From: an uncultured Porphyromonadaceae bacterium
Lineage (GTDB): Bacteria; Bacteroidota; Bacteroidia; Bacteroidales; Muribaculaceae
Length of the DNA: 64,000 nucleotides
NCBI GenBank assembly: GCA_902461565.1
Contig: CABPYL010000010.1
Coordinates: 19,220-83,219, forward strand
Direction of reading: 5' to 3'
Below are positions 9,306 to 17,772 of this stretch, in pieces (the stretch's first letter is position 1; every line of letters starts with the position of its first letter). Under the pieces are notes generated by a model. The model was not told the DNA's origin, made no database searches, and saw nothing but the letters and a program-made list of their open reading frames with translations. A program made the position numbers and the translations under genes.

Positions 9306-9337
9306 CGGCAGCCGGGCGTACCCGGCTGCCGTTTTTT
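9306..9337 (+). terminator. intrinsic terminator after the OmpH-like gene
   Basis: A perfect 11-bp stem (9306-9316 with 9321-9331) closes a CGTA loop and is followed by six T residues. Confidence 0.92.
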
Positions 9338-9599
9338 CGTAAGAGAATTATATCTACCGACAAAAGAATCTCCAGTCACGCGGCGCATCAGTGCATATTC
9401 TACCAGAAGATACTGATTATCAGCACTGCGCTCCCGGAAACACAAAACTTATCGAGGGATTATGAACGGGCTGCGGCTACCTTGGCATTCCTTACTGCAT
9501 ACCGTCTCTGCCTCCGGCCGTCGGGGTCGGGTTTTGTTGTCTGAAAAAATATTTGTAACTTAGCAGATTGATAACTAACGTCAACCCCAATTTTTGAGC

Positions 9600-10691
9600 A
9601 TGGATAGAAAAGACCATCGCTATTGCGTGATAATGTGCGGAGGCATAGGCAGCCGTTTCTGGCCCTACAGCCGTATACGTCTGCCTAAGCAGTTTATCGA
9701 CTTCTTAGGCACAGGCCGCTCCTTGCTTCAGATGAGCTTCGACCGTATCGCAGAACAGATACCGGAGGAGAACATATTGATAATGACCAACGAACGCTAC
9801 GCCGACCAGGTGGCCGCGCAGCTTCCCGAAATATCCCGCGACCATATTCTGCTTGAACCCGCGCGCCGTAACACCGCTCCCTGCATAGCATGGGCGGCAT
9901 GGCACATTGCCGCACTGGACCCGGAAGCGTCGATGATCGTTACACCATCGGACCATGTGATTACGCGCGACCGTCTGTTCCACCAGGCAGTGCGCGACGG
10001 TTTCGATTTTGTTGAAAACCGCGATGCCCTGCTTACGTTCGGCATAGAGCCTACGCGCCCAGAAACAGGCTACGGCTATATCCAGGTAGGAGAACCGGTG
10101 GAGGGCAGCTTCAGCAAAGTGAAGACTTTTACCGAGAAGCCCGACCGCGAGATGGCGAAGGTTTTCATCGCCACGGGCGAATTTTTCTGGAACTCGGGCA
10201 TTTTCCTGTGGCGCACGTCGGTAATACGCGATGTTTTCCGCAAACTGGCACCCGATATCGCCTCGGTGTTCGATACCGCCGCACCGGAAGTGTACACCAA
10301 TCCAGTAGCTGAACGCAACTTTATCGAAAAAGCGTTCCCGTTCTGCCCGAACATATCGGTGGACTATGCCGTTATGGAAAAAGCATCGAATGTGTATGTG
10401 GAGACGGTGAATTTCGGCTGGAGCGACCTGGGCACATGGAGCGCCCTCTACGACCTTTCGCCCAAGAACAGCGATTCCAACGTTACCCAGAACTGCAATG
10501 TGCTGGCCTACAACAGCCGCGGCAACATTTTTGCCGTACGCGGCGAAAAGCTGGTTGTTGTGGACGGCCTGGAGGAATTTATCATCGCCGATGCCGACGG
10601 CGTGCTGCTGATATGCCCCAAGGCACACGAACAGCAGATAAGACAGATGGTTACCGACGCCCGAGTGAAATTCGGCGAGAAATACGAATAA
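9600..10691 (+). CDS. mannose-1-phosphate guanylyltransferase
   Basis: A 363-residue nucleotidyltransferase producing GDP-mannose from mannose-1-phosphate and GTP. Near the N-terminus is the pyrophosphorylase signature CGGIGSRFWPYSR...PKQF. The rest matches single-domain GMP enzymes: TPSDHVI, the TFTEKP sugar-binding motif, EFFWNSGIFLW and NFGWSDLGTW. There is no fused isomerase domain. It supplies GDP-mannose for surface glycans and GDP-fucose. I start at ATG 9600, since the two extra codons upstream need a TTG start. A -7-like AATATTTG lies about 50 bases upstream. argS follows with a 37-base gap. Confidence 0.93.
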   Translation: MDRKDHRYCVIMCGGIGSRFWPYSRIRLPKQFIDFLGTGRSLLQMSFDRIAEQIPEENILIMTNERYADQVAAQLPEISRDHILLEPARRNTAPCIAWAAWHIAALDPEASMIVTPSDHVITRDRLFHQAVRDGFDFVENRDALLTFGIEPTRPETGYGYIQVGEPVEGSFSKVKTFTEKPDREMAKVFIATGEFFWNSGIFLWRTSVIRDVFRKLAPDIASVFDTAAPEVYTNPVAERNFIEKAFPFCPNISVDYAVMEKASNVYVETVNFGWSDLGTWSALYDLSPKNSDSNVTQNCNVLAYNSRGNIFAVRGEKLVVVDGLEEFIIADADGVLLICPKAHEQQIRQMVTDARVKFGEKYE

Positions 10692-10728
10692 AGAATTACA
10701 ACTGCATAACATATAACTCACGAAAAGA

Positions 10729-12516
10729 ATGTCTATCGACAAAGTAATATCGCAGGCCGTGGCCAAGGCCGTAGAACAGCTCTACGGCATCCAGGCCGAT
10801 CCCGCCACTATCAATCCGCAGGCCACCCGCAAGGAATTCGAGGGCAACCTCACAGTAATGGTTTTCCCATACGTCAAAGCCGCACACAAGGCTCCCGAAG
10901 CCGTTGGCAATGAAATAGGCGCATGGCTGGTGGAGAACGAACCCGCCGTTTCGGCTTTCAATGTTGTGAAGGGCTTCCTGAACATATCCATAACACCGAC
11001 ATACTGGAATTCGGTACTGACCTCAATCGAAGCCGATCCGCACTACGGCTTCAAGGCCGTAACGGACGAAAGTCCGCTCGTTATGGTGGAATACTCGTCG
11101 CCCAACACCAACAAGCCGCTGCACCTGGGCCATCTGCGCAATATCCTGCTTGGCAGCAGCCTTTCCAACATCCTTGCAGCATGCGGAAACAAGGTTGTGA
11201 AAACCAACATTGTGAACGACCGCGGCATCCACATCTGCAAATCCATGCTTGCATGGAAAAAATTCTTCGACGGCGCCACCCCCGAAAGCTCCGGCAAGAA
11301 AGGCGACCACCTTGTGGGCGACTGCTACGTATCGTTCGACAAGCACTATAAGGCAGAAGTTAAAGAGCTGATGGATAAAGGCATGAGCGAAGACGAGGCC
11401 AAGGAGGCTTCGCCGCTGATGCAGGAGGCTCACGCGATGCTGCGCCTGTGGGAAGAAGGCGACCCCGAGGTACGCGCCCTGTGGAACATGATGAACACGT
11501 GGGTATACGACGGCTTCGACCAGACATACAACCGCATGGGTGTTGGTTTCGACAAGATTTACTACGAATCGCAGACCTACCTCGACGGCAAGGCCAAGGT
11601 TCTCGAAGGCCTCGACAAAGGGCTGCTGTACCGCCGCGACGACGGTTCGGTATGGGCCGACCTGCACAACGAGGGGCTTGACGAGAAGCTGCTTCTGCGC
11701 TCGGACGGCACGTCGGTATATATGACGCAGGACATCGGCACCGCCAAGCAGCGTTTCGACGACTACAAGATAGACAAGATGATATACGTGGTGGGCAACG
11801 AACAGAACTACCACTTCCAGGTTCTTTCGATCCTTCTTGACCGCCTGGGCTTCAGCTGGGGCAAAGACCTTGTGCACTTCAGCTACGGCATGGTTGAACT
11901 GCCGGAAGGCAAGATGAAGAGCCGCGAGGGCACCGTGGTGGACGCCGACGACCTTATGGCCGACATGGTGAATACAGCCCGCGAGGTATCACAGGAGCTT
12001 GGCAAACTGGACGGCCTCAGCGAGGAGGAAATAGCCGAGATTGCCGAGACCGTTGGTCTGGGTGCGCTCAAATACTTCCTGCTGAAAGTAGACCCGCGCA
12101 AGAACATGACCTTCAACCCGCGCGAGTCCATCGACTTCAACGGCAACACCGGCCCGTTCATACAGTATACCTACGCCCGTATCCGCTCTGTGCTCCGCCG
12201 CGCCCACGAGCAGGGTCTGGACAAGGCCGACTACGCTGCCGTAGAACCTAACGAACGCGAGATCTCCCTTATACAGACACTCGGAGACTATCCAGGCATC
12301 GTCGCCGAAGCCGGCCGCGCCTACTCCCCCGCCCTTATCGCGAACTATACCTACGACCTTGTGAAGCAGTACAACCAGTTCTACCACGACTGCTCGATAC
12401 TTCGCGAGGAAGACTCCGCCGTGCGGTCGCTGCGCCTGGCGCTCTCCGACGCCACCGCCCGCACCATAAAATCGGCAATGGGTCTGCTCGGCATAAATGT
12501 GCCCGAGCGCATGTAA
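10729..12516 (+). CDS. argS: arginyl-tRNA synthetase
   Basis: A 595-residue class I synthetase that charges tRNA-Arg. The N-terminal additional domain spans about 1-110. The HIGH motif appears as HLGH at 132-135 within SSPNTNKPLHLGHLRN. The KMSKS loop is represented by GKMKSREGT near 394-402, a degenerate form normal for many ArgRS. The C-terminal DALR anticodon-binding domain ends with SAMGLLGINVPERM. It lies between mannose-1-phosphate guanylyltransferase and the BI-1 gene, 29 bases before the latter. Confidence 0.97.
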   Translation: MSIDKVISQAVAKAVEQLYGIQADPATINPQATRKEFEGNLTVMVFPYVKAAHKAPEAVGNEIGAWLVENEPAVSAFNVVKGFLNISITPTYWNSVLTSIEADPHYGFKAVTDESPLVMVEYSSPNTNKPLHLGHLRNILLGSSLSNILAACGNKVVKTNIVNDRGIHICKSMLAWKKFFDGATPESSGKKGDHLVGDCYVSFDKHYKAEVKELMDKGMSEDEAKEASPLMQEAHAMLRLWEEGDPEVRALWNMMNTWVYDGFDQTYNRMGVGFDKIYYESQTYLDGKAKVLEGLDKGLLYRRDDGSVWADLHNEGLDEKLLLRSDGTSVYMTQDIGTAKQRFDDYKIDKMIYVVGNEQNYHFQVLSILLDRLGFSWGKDLVHFSYGMVELPEGKMKSREGTVVDADDLMADMVNTAREVSQELGKLDGLSEEEIAEIAETVGLGALKYFLLKVDPRKNMTFNPRESIDFNGNTGPFIQYTYARIRSVLRRAHEQGLDKADYAAVEPNEREISLIQTLGDYPGIVAEAGRAYSPALIANYTYDLVKQYNQFYHDCSILREEDSAVRSLRLALSDATARTIKSAMGLLGINVPERM

Positions 12517-12545
12517 AATCAACAAACCCTCAACAATAGACAAAA

Positions 12546-13262
12546 ATGTACGAAAATCAATTTAGAAACGACTCTCCGTCGTACAACAGTTACCCGTCGC
12601 TCACCACTACCGTGAGCAACACAATGAAGAAGGTGTATCTGAAAATGACACTTGCGCTGGTGGTAACCGCGCTCACGTCGTTTTTATGCGCCTCGAGCCA
12701 CGCATTCCTCAGCTTCGTGCTTACCAACGGCTGGTTTATGATTGCCGTAGTGATAGCCGAGCTATTTCTTGTTTACCGTATCTCGAGCGCGATACAGCGC
12801 ATGAGCAACGGCACAGCCACGCTGCTGTTCTATCTCTACTCTATTCTCAACGGTCTGATGCTGAGCACGATTTTCCTGGCCTACAGCATTGACGCGATAG
12901 CCAAGACGTTCCTTATAACGGCACTGACATTCGGTGCCATGAGCATCTACGGCTACTTTACGAACCGCGACCTGTCGCGCGTGGGCTCGTTCCTGTTCAT
13001 GGCCCTTATCGGCCTGATAATTGCCATGCTTGTCAATATTTTTCTGAAGAGCAGCAGCCTTGACTGGATAATCTCTATTGCCGGCGTGCTTATCTTCGTA
13101 GGCCTCACGGCATGGGACACCCAGCAGATCAGGACAATGGCGCAGCAGGCACCCGGCGAGGCCGTGAGCCGTCTGGCAACGCTCGGCGCCCTGACGCTCT
13201 ACCTTGATTTCATAAATCTGTTCCTTTTCCTGCTCCGGATATTCGGAGGCAGCCGCGACTGA
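12546..13262 (+). CDS. Bax inhibitor-1 / YccA family membrane protein
   Basis: A 238-residue inner-membrane protein with about seven hydrophobic helices. It carries the family-like FLAYSIDAIAKTFLITALTFGAMSIYGYFT segment and the C-terminal GLTAWDTQQI motif with Asp residues used in the pH- and calcium-sensitive channel of this family. YccA-type members interact with the FtsH protease in other bacteria. The N-terminal 30 residues are polar and cytoplasmic. It probably shares a transcript with argS and is followed by a perfect GC-rich palindrome before the MATE gene. Confidence 0.92.
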   Translation: MYENQFRNDSPSYNSYPSLTTTVSNTMKKVYLKMTLALVVTALTSFLCASSHAFLSFVLTNGWFMIAVVIAELFLVYRISSAIQRMSNGTATLLFYLYSILNGLMLSTIFLAYSIDAIAKTFLITALTFGAMSIYGYFTNRDLSRVGSFLFMALIGLIIAMLVNIFLKSSSLDWIISIAGVLIFVGLTAWDTQQIRTMAQQAPGEAVSRLATLGALTLYLDFINLFLFLLRIFGGSRD

Positions 13263-13284
13263 CATTCACCCCTGCATATCACAA

Positions 13285-13310
13285 GGCCGCCGGGGCATGC
13301 CCCGGCGGCC
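13285..13310. terminator. GC-rich perfect palindrome between BI-1 and MATE genes
   Basis: Two 13-base arms pair perfectly with no spacer. There is no T-run after it on the plus strand, so it may be a weak terminator or an mRNA 3'-protecting hairpin. Confidence 0.55.
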
Positions 13311-13322
13311 TGATTTACGCTT

Positions 13323-14669
13323 ATGGACTTTAGAAAATATTCACGACACTACCGCGACATAGGACGTCTGGGACTGCCGCTGTTCATCGGACAACTGGGC
13401 ACCATAGCCCTGTCTTTCGCCGACAATATAATGGTGGGATATTATTCCACCGAGGCGCTTGCATCCGCATCTTTCGTAAACAATTTCTTCAACATCGCCA
13501 TTTTCTGCTGCACGGGCTTCACCTACGGCCTTACGCCGCTGCTCGGTGCCATTTTCGCTCGTGGCGACCGCGACCGGGTTGGCTCGGTAACACGCACCGG
13601 GCTTTGGGTAAGTACGGTTTTCACTATAGTTATATCGGCGCTGATGCTCGCATGCTATTTCATGCTGGACCAGTTCGGGCAACCGGCCGAGCTTATGCCG
13701 CTGATACGCCCATACTACCTGATAGTTCTCGCCGGACTGATTCCGGTGATGGTGTTCAATGTATTCGCCCAGTGGAGCTATGCGATAAACAATACCGCTG
13801 TACCCACATGGATTGTGCTGAGCTGCAACGCCCTTAACATTCTGGGTAACTACGCGCTGATATACGGTAACTTCGGCTTTCCGGAACTTGGGCTTACAGG
13901 GGCAGGAATCAGCACATTGGTATCGCGAGTGCTCACGGCAATTGCTATGGCGCTGGTATTCTTCCGTTTCAGTCTCGGCAAACCATACAGGAACGGTTTC
14001 CGCAGGTGTCCCGCCGCCAAAGGAGATGCGCGTCTGGTTACGCGCACGGGCTTCCCTGTGGCGATGCAGATGTCCTTCGAGACGGCATCGTTCTCCGGAT
14101 CGGCTATTATAGCAGGCTGGCTTGGCGCCGTATCGCTGGCGGCATTCCAGATATTCTCCACAAGCAGCATGCTCGGTTTCTGCCTGTACTACAGTATCGG
14201 CGCCGCAATGGCCATACCGCTGAGCCACGCCCAGGGCAACGGCGACACCGCGGCAGTACGACGCATAGCATGGAGCGGATATCACATCATGCTGGTATGC
14301 ACCGCGCTGGTATGTATAATGTTCCTGTCCTGCGCACGCTTTATAATGGGCCTGTTCACCCCTGACCAGACCGTACTGGCTGTAGCATTGGGCGTTATTG
14401 TGCCGCTCGCGCTGTACCAGATATGCGACGCCACACAGATAACGTTTGCCAACGCCCTGCGCGGAACATCGCATTCGATGCCGATGCTGTATATAGCCTT
14501 CGTAAGCTACATAATGGTGGGACTACCCACAACATATCTGTTCGCCATACCCCTTGGGATGGGCCTGTTCGGCATTGTTCTCAGCTTCTCGGTATGCCTT
14601 ATGCTTGCCGGTCTGCTGTACCTGTTCTTCTTCCTGCGCGTAACACGGAGGCAGCCGGACAACGCTTAA
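13323..14669 (+). CDS. MATE family efflux transporter
   Basis: A 448-residue protein with twelve predicted membrane helices in two related halves, the normal MATE size. Family features include the N-terminal LPLFIGQLGTIALSFADNIMVGYYST segment and the start of the second half at about residues 235-270 (RTGFPVAMQMSFETASFSGSAIIAGWLG). MATE proteins export cationic drugs or metabolites using proton or sodium gradients. The substrate cannot be read from sequence. The last bases overlap the end of the convergent ferredoxin gene by 4 nt. Confidence 0.93.
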   Translation: MDFRKYSRHYRDIGRLGLPLFIGQLGTIALSFADNIMVGYYSTEALASASFVNNFFNIAIFCCTGFTYGLTPLLGAIFARGDRDRVGSVTRTGLWVSTVFTIVISALMLACYFMLDQFGQPAELMPLIRPYYLIVLAGLIPVMVFNVFAQWSYAINNTAVPTWIVLSCNALNILGNYALIYGNFGFPELGLTGAGISTLVSRVLTAIAMALVFFRFSLGKPYRNGFRRCPAAKGDARLVTRTGFPVAMQMSFETASFSGSAIIAGWLGAVSLAAFQIFSTSSMLGFCLYYSIGAAMAIPLSHAQGNGDTAAVRRIAWSGYHIMLVCTALVCIMFLSCARFIMGLFTPDQTVLAVALGVIVPLALYQICDATQITFANALRGTSHSMPMLYIAFVSYIMVGLPTTYLFAIPLGMGLFGIVLSFSVCLMLAGLLYLFFFLRVTRRQPDNA

Positions 14670-14851
14670 TCAGCAATCCGCACCGCTGCTTTCTTGGGAC
14701 ATTTGCGCACACATTTGCCGCACTCGATACAGAGGGCGTTGTCGATTGTAACATATCCTTCGGCATCCTGCGAGATAGCCCCTACAGGACACATTACGAT
14801 GAGAGGGCATACGTGATCGTGAGGGCAAACAGTCTTGTCTATCTGTATCAT
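14666..14851 (-). CDS. small ferredoxin, 4Fe-4S binding protein
   Basis: A 61-residue protein. The C-terminal half has a classical [4Fe-4S] motif, C41, C44, C47 and C51 followed by Pro. The N-terminal half has the variant CPxxHxCPxxxxCP arrangement (C9, C15, C21) rather than CxxCxxCxxxCP, so the second cluster may be unusual or of 3Fe type. It is probably a soluble electron carrier. It is transcribed divergently from oxyR. Its promoter is perfect (-7 at 14890-14883, -33 at 14913-14910) and an OxyR-type site abuts its -33 box, suggesting peroxide-responsive activation. Its 3' end overlaps the MATE gene. Confidence 0.9.
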   Translation of the reverse strand: MIQIDKTVCPHDHVCPLIVMCPVGAISQDAEGYVTIDNALCIECGKCVRKCPKKAAVRIAD

Positions 14852-14882
14852 GGTTTATTGTGATTCGTTAGAGTTCCGGACA

Positions 14883-14948
14883 CAAAAATAAATCAAAATT
14901 CATGTTCAGCAAAATAGATTTTAGCTATATTTACATCGATAATATCGA
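14883..14948. promoter_or_regulatory. divergent ferredoxin/oxyR control region with OxyR-type site
   Basis: On the minus strand TATTTTTG (14890-14883) and TTTG (14913-14910), 19 bp apart, form the ferredoxin promoter. ATAGATTTTAGCTAT at 14914-14928 fits ATAG-nT-nnn-An-CTAT, the OxyR half-operator rule known from E. coli, at every fixed position. It overlaps a near-consensus -7 (TATATTTA, 14926-14933) for oxyR. A second dyad, TCGATA-A-TATCGA, lies at 14936-14948. This layout predicts activation of the ferredoxin and autorepression of oxyR. Confidence 0.7.
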
Positions 14949-14965
14949 ACACTAGCTATAATGGC

Positions 14966-15892
14966 ATGACACTGCAACAGATGGAATATATAGTGGCTGT
15001 AGACAAATACCGCCACTTTGCGAAAGCCGCGGAATCGTGCGGAGTCTCGCAGTCGACCCTGTCGGCACTTATTCAAAAACTTGAATATGAACTCGACGTT
15101 GCCATATTCGACCGTAAAAGCCATCCGGTACGGCCTACGGAGGTAGGTGCGGAAATTATCAGCCGCGTGCAACGGGTGCTGTTCAACGCTGCGCAGGTAC
15201 GTGAACTTGTATCGACACGCAAAGGTGAGTCTATCGGGAAAGTATCACTCGGAATCACCTCTACGGTAGCCCCTTATCTGCTTCCGAAAATGTTCAGATA
15301 TCTTTCTGCCAATCATCCGGACATACAGATACGCGTAGAAGAGACCAGAGTAGCCGCCATTGTGTCTAAATTAGAGCGCGGCGACCTTGACGTTGCATTG
15401 TTGGCGACACCGGTAAGCAGCACTGAATTACTGGAGATTCCCATATATACGGAACGCCTGATGGCATACGTTTCGCCGGATGCGCCGATGCACCGGGACA
15501 GGATATTGCAGACCGAACAGCTACCGCCGGAAGGAGTATGGGTACTCCGGGAAGGCTACTGCCCTAACCGGGGCGTATTCCCGTTCTGCGACAGCACGAC
15601 AACGAGGCAAGCTACTTACGAGGCCGGAAGCGTGGAAACTCTCATAAGAATAGTAGACGAAAACGGCGGCTACGCGATTATACCGCAACTCCATGTTCCG
15701 TTACTTGCGCAACACCAGCAGGCCAATGTGCATGCGCTCACCAATCCTGAACCGACAAGAGAAATCGCGCTTGTGGTGCACCGTAATTTTGTACGCGAAC
15801 GCCTGCTTAATATCCTTGCCGACGCGATAAAGTCGGCAGTACCTACGGATATGCTCGACAGGCGCATCATGAAATTCCCGATAGTCCTTTAA
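14966..15892 (+). CDS. oxyR: peroxide-sensing LysR-type regulator OxyR
   Basis: A 308-residue LysR-type regulator. The winged helix is at residues 1-60 (HFAKAAESCGVSQSTLSALIQKLE) and the effector domain at about 90-305. Two cysteines in EGYCPNRGVFPFC fall at positions 199 and 208, the same spacing and numbering as the redox pair C199/C208 of E. coli OxyR. The flanking ETL and GGYAIIPQLHVP segments also fit OxyR. It should form a disulfide with hydrogen peroxide and activate defence genes. It sits between a divergent ferredoxin gene and a downstream polyferredoxin gene, both with adjacent dyads. Confidence 0.95.
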   Translation: MTLQQMEYIVAVDKYRHFAKAAESCGVSQSTLSALIQKLEYELDVAIFDRKSHPVRPTEVGAEIISRVQRVLFNAAQVRELVSTRKGESIGKVSLGITSTVAPYLLPKMFRYLSANHPDIQIRVEETRVAAIVSKLERGDLDVALLATPVSSTELLEIPIYTERLMAYVSPDAPMHRDRILQTEQLPPEGVWVLREGYCPNRGVFPFCDSTTTRQATYEAGSVETLIRIVDENGGYAIIPQLHVPLLAQHQQANVHALTNPEPTREIALVVHRNFVRERLLNILADAIKSAVPTDMLDRRIMKFPIVL

Positions 15893-15894
15893 TT

Positions 15895-15957
15895 GATAAA
15901 ATAGATTGAACAATCTGTTTTATCGTTTGTATCCATACGGAGGATTGGATAATTTTG
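15895..15957 (+). promoter_or_regulatory. dyad plus perfect promoter for the polyferredoxin gene
   Basis: An inverted repeat with 14-base arms (15895-15908 and 15911-15924, 13 of 14 pairs) ends one base before the -33 TTTG (15926-15929). The -7 TAATTTTG follows at 15950-15957 after 20 bp. The dyad contains AAAATAGATT, also present at the oxyR/ferredoxin site. Its position just upstream of -33 is that of an activator site. It could also act as the oxyR 3' hairpin, but no T-run follows. Confidence 0.75.
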
Positions 15958-15987
15958 TGCCATAATAATCGCAAACCTCTACTGAAA

Positions 15988-16674
15988 ATGGCTCAGAAAC
16001 AATTTTTCCGTTCGATATCTAAAAAAGGATTTCCACTGTACTGGATAATAATAGCCTATCTTATTGCCGGATTCTTCTACCCCGTAATCGGCTTTTTAGC
16101 ACTTATCTGCATGATTGCCCCCGTTGCTTTTGCCGTTAAGAAAGGACGCTGGTGGTGCGGCAACGCATGTCCGCGCGGCAGCCTGTACGACAAGGTGCTG
16201 TCCAGATATTCGCCGCACAGGCCGATTCCGGCTTTTGTACGCACGCAGGGATTCCGCATCTTTATGGTAGCGTTCATCTTCACGATGTTCGGCGTGCAGA
16301 TGTACCGTGCCTGGGGCGACTGGGATGCGATGGGACGCGTATTCTGGCTTATAATCCTTGTAACTACGATTGTAGGAATAACTTTCTCATTTATTTACGC
16401 GCCGCGCACATGGTGCTCGTTCTGTCCGATGGGCACATTGTCGTCGTGGGCAACGCCGCGGCGCGGTAAACTGCCGGCAAACTACCGACGCGTTTTCATT
16501 GGCGAACGATGTACCACGCGCTGCAAACTATGCTCGGCTGTATGCCCCATGCAACTGAAATCCTATGAAAGCAAAAATGATACCGACGGTTTTCTGCATC
16601 CCGACTGTCTGAAGTGCGGGCGATGCTCGGCCGGCTGTCCGCTAAAAGTACCTGAAATGGCCGCGAGAGGCTGA
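15988..16674 (+). CDS. membrane-bound polyferredoxin (NapH/CcoG-like)
   Basis: A 228-residue inner-membrane iron-sulfur protein. Three or four membrane helices lie at about 15-50, 85-105 and 115-140. Loops carry WWCGNACPRG and WCSFCPMGTLSSW, the CxxxCP/CxxCP pairs typical of NapH and related quinol-linked proteins. The tail has two ferredoxin motifs, CTTRCKLCSAVCP and CLKCGRCSAGCP. It probably passes electrons between quinol or flavin and a soluble carrier, possibly the 61-residue ferredoxin. I start at ATG 15988, because the longer frame begins with TTG inside the -7 box. OxyR control is inferred from the adjacent dyad. It converges on the YczE-like gene with a 5-base gap. Confidence 0.88.
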   Translation: MAQKQFFRSISKKGFPLYWIIIAYLIAGFFYPVIGFLALICMIAPVAFAVKKGRWWCGNACPRGSLYDKVLSRYSPHRPIPAFVRTQGFRIFMVAFIFTMFGVQMYRAWGDWDAMGRVFWLIILVTTIVGITFSFIYAPRTWCSFCPMGTLSSWATPRRGKLPANYRRVFIGERCTTRCKLCSAVCPMQLKSYESKNDTDGFLHPDCLKCGRCSAGCPLKVPEMAARG

Positions 16675-16679
16675 CGGCA

Positions 16680-17441
16680 TCAGTTACGGAAAATAAAACG
16701 CGCCAGGCCGACTACATACCGCCATGCGCCTATTTTGGCAGCAACGAGCCTGTCAAACCAGCCTATATGCGGGCCTAAAATCTTTACGACATAGCCCACA
16801 TAGAACATTGCGAACAACGTTCCCGGGCCTACGACATTCCACATCCATTCGCCGAAAAAAATATAGCCGGCCGCCACGGCAAGGGCCACAAACAGCGTAT
16901 CGATAACAATTTTCACTTTGGCAAAAGGGCGGCCCATTACCTGGCTCACGGCTATTGTGATACCTTCGCCGGGCATCGTTACCGAACCACACCTCACTTC
17001 AAACATAATACCGATACCCATCACCGTACAGCCGAGGAACTGAACAATGATTTTGGACAGTAGGGCGTCGCACGCTAAAAAATCGAGGATAAGCATATTA
17101 AGATCTATCAGCCATCCGAAAACAAAACCGATAAGCAGCTGAAAGAGCTGGACAAGTTCGAAGCGTCTGCGCAACAGCAGAATCTGACAGAAAACGAACA
17201 CAAAGTTCATCAGGATAGTATACGAGCCTACTGTCCACTCCGGAGCTTTGCCGGAGCTACCGGCGATGGAAAGCACGTATGGCATGGATGATATCACGCT
17301 GCTGCCAAGGCATGACTTGATGCACAGCACCACGCCGAAGGTCATTAAATAAAGAGAAAAAAGCAGCAAAACATGCTGCCATACAAACGATTTTATTCTG
17401 TCGAGGGAAAGATTGTAATTATTAACTGTACCTGAAAACAT
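16680..17441 (-). CDS. YczE/YitT-like integral membrane protein
   Basis: A 253-residue protein with about six hydrophobic helices. The N-terminal LYLMTFGVVLCIKSCLGSSVISSMPYVLS and central GIGIMFEVRCGSVTMPGEGITIAVSQ segments resemble the YczE/DUF6198 group of predicted transporters. Members are often called YitT-family or membrane protein YczE. No substrate is established. It stands alone, converging with the polyferredoxin gene. A promoter is visible upstream on the minus strand (-7 TAATTTTG at 17469-17462, -33-like CTTG at 17493-17490, 20 bp). Confidence 0.8.
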   Translation of the reverse strand: MFSGTVNNYNLSLDRIKSFVWQHVLLLFSLYLMTFGVVLCIKSCLGSSVISSMPYVLSIAGSSGKAPEWTVGSYTILMNFVFVFCQILLLRRRFELVQLFQLLIGFVFGWLIDLNMLILDFLACDALLSKIIVQFLGCTVMGIGIMFEVRCGSVTMPGEGITIAVSQVMGRPFAKVKIVIDTLFVALAVAAGYIFFGEWMWNVVGPGTLFAMFYVGYVVKILGPHIGWFDRLVAAKIGAWRYVVGLARFIFRN

Positions 17442-17461
17442 AGATAATGATAAATTTACCG

Positions 17462-17493
17462 CAAAATTACCAAATTTACCTCACTAAGACAAG
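17462..17493 (-). promoter_or_regulatory. promoter of the YczE-like gene
   Basis: The -7 element TAATTTTG (17469-17462) is perfect. CTTG at 17493-17490 stands 20 bp upstream in the -33 position with one mismatch. Confidence 0.65.
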
Positions 17494-17613
17494 AGAAGAT
17501 CGGAGAGCGAAGAGTGGAGTAGGAAAAATACGTTAGTTATCTTACAGATCCAATTTATTGCAACTTATTTGATGTGATGGGAGAGAATTACCCTGGTGTC
17601 CTTTTTTCTCACT

Positions 17614-17645
17614 GTTGCCCAATCCAATGAAAATGATTATTTTTG
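17614..17645 (+). promoter_or_regulatory. probable promoter of the KilA-N gene
   Basis: The -7 TATTTTTG (17638-17645) is perfect. GTTG (17614-17617) lies 20 bp upstream as an imperfect -33. The remaining leader to the ATG at 17773 is about 120 bases and shows no ORF or strong hairpin. The 331-base gap between genes holds only this promoter and the one of the opposite gene. Confidence 0.55.
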
Positions 17646-17772
17646 CTCTGATAAAACGAAACCCGACAGCTTGATATACCGGCCCTACCGGGATTCGACA
17701 CTGCAAAGACAGCACTTTCAGTCCGAATTGACAAAAATTCCCGATTTCGGCACAATTAAAATTAAAGAAGAA

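Noticed and set aside
9705..10766. Long minus-strand ORF (353 codons) across the mannose-1-phosphate guanylyltransferase gene
   Set aside because: It is antisense to a clearly recognised enzyme and its product shows no domain; GC-rich codon bias keeps the antisense frame open. The same applies to 11023-11877, 13341-14474, 34307-34684 and similar frames.
17686..17710. tRNA-like GATTCGA segment upstream of the KilA-N gene
   Set aside because: The flanking bases do not form T-arm or acceptor stems and no cloverleaf can be drawn.
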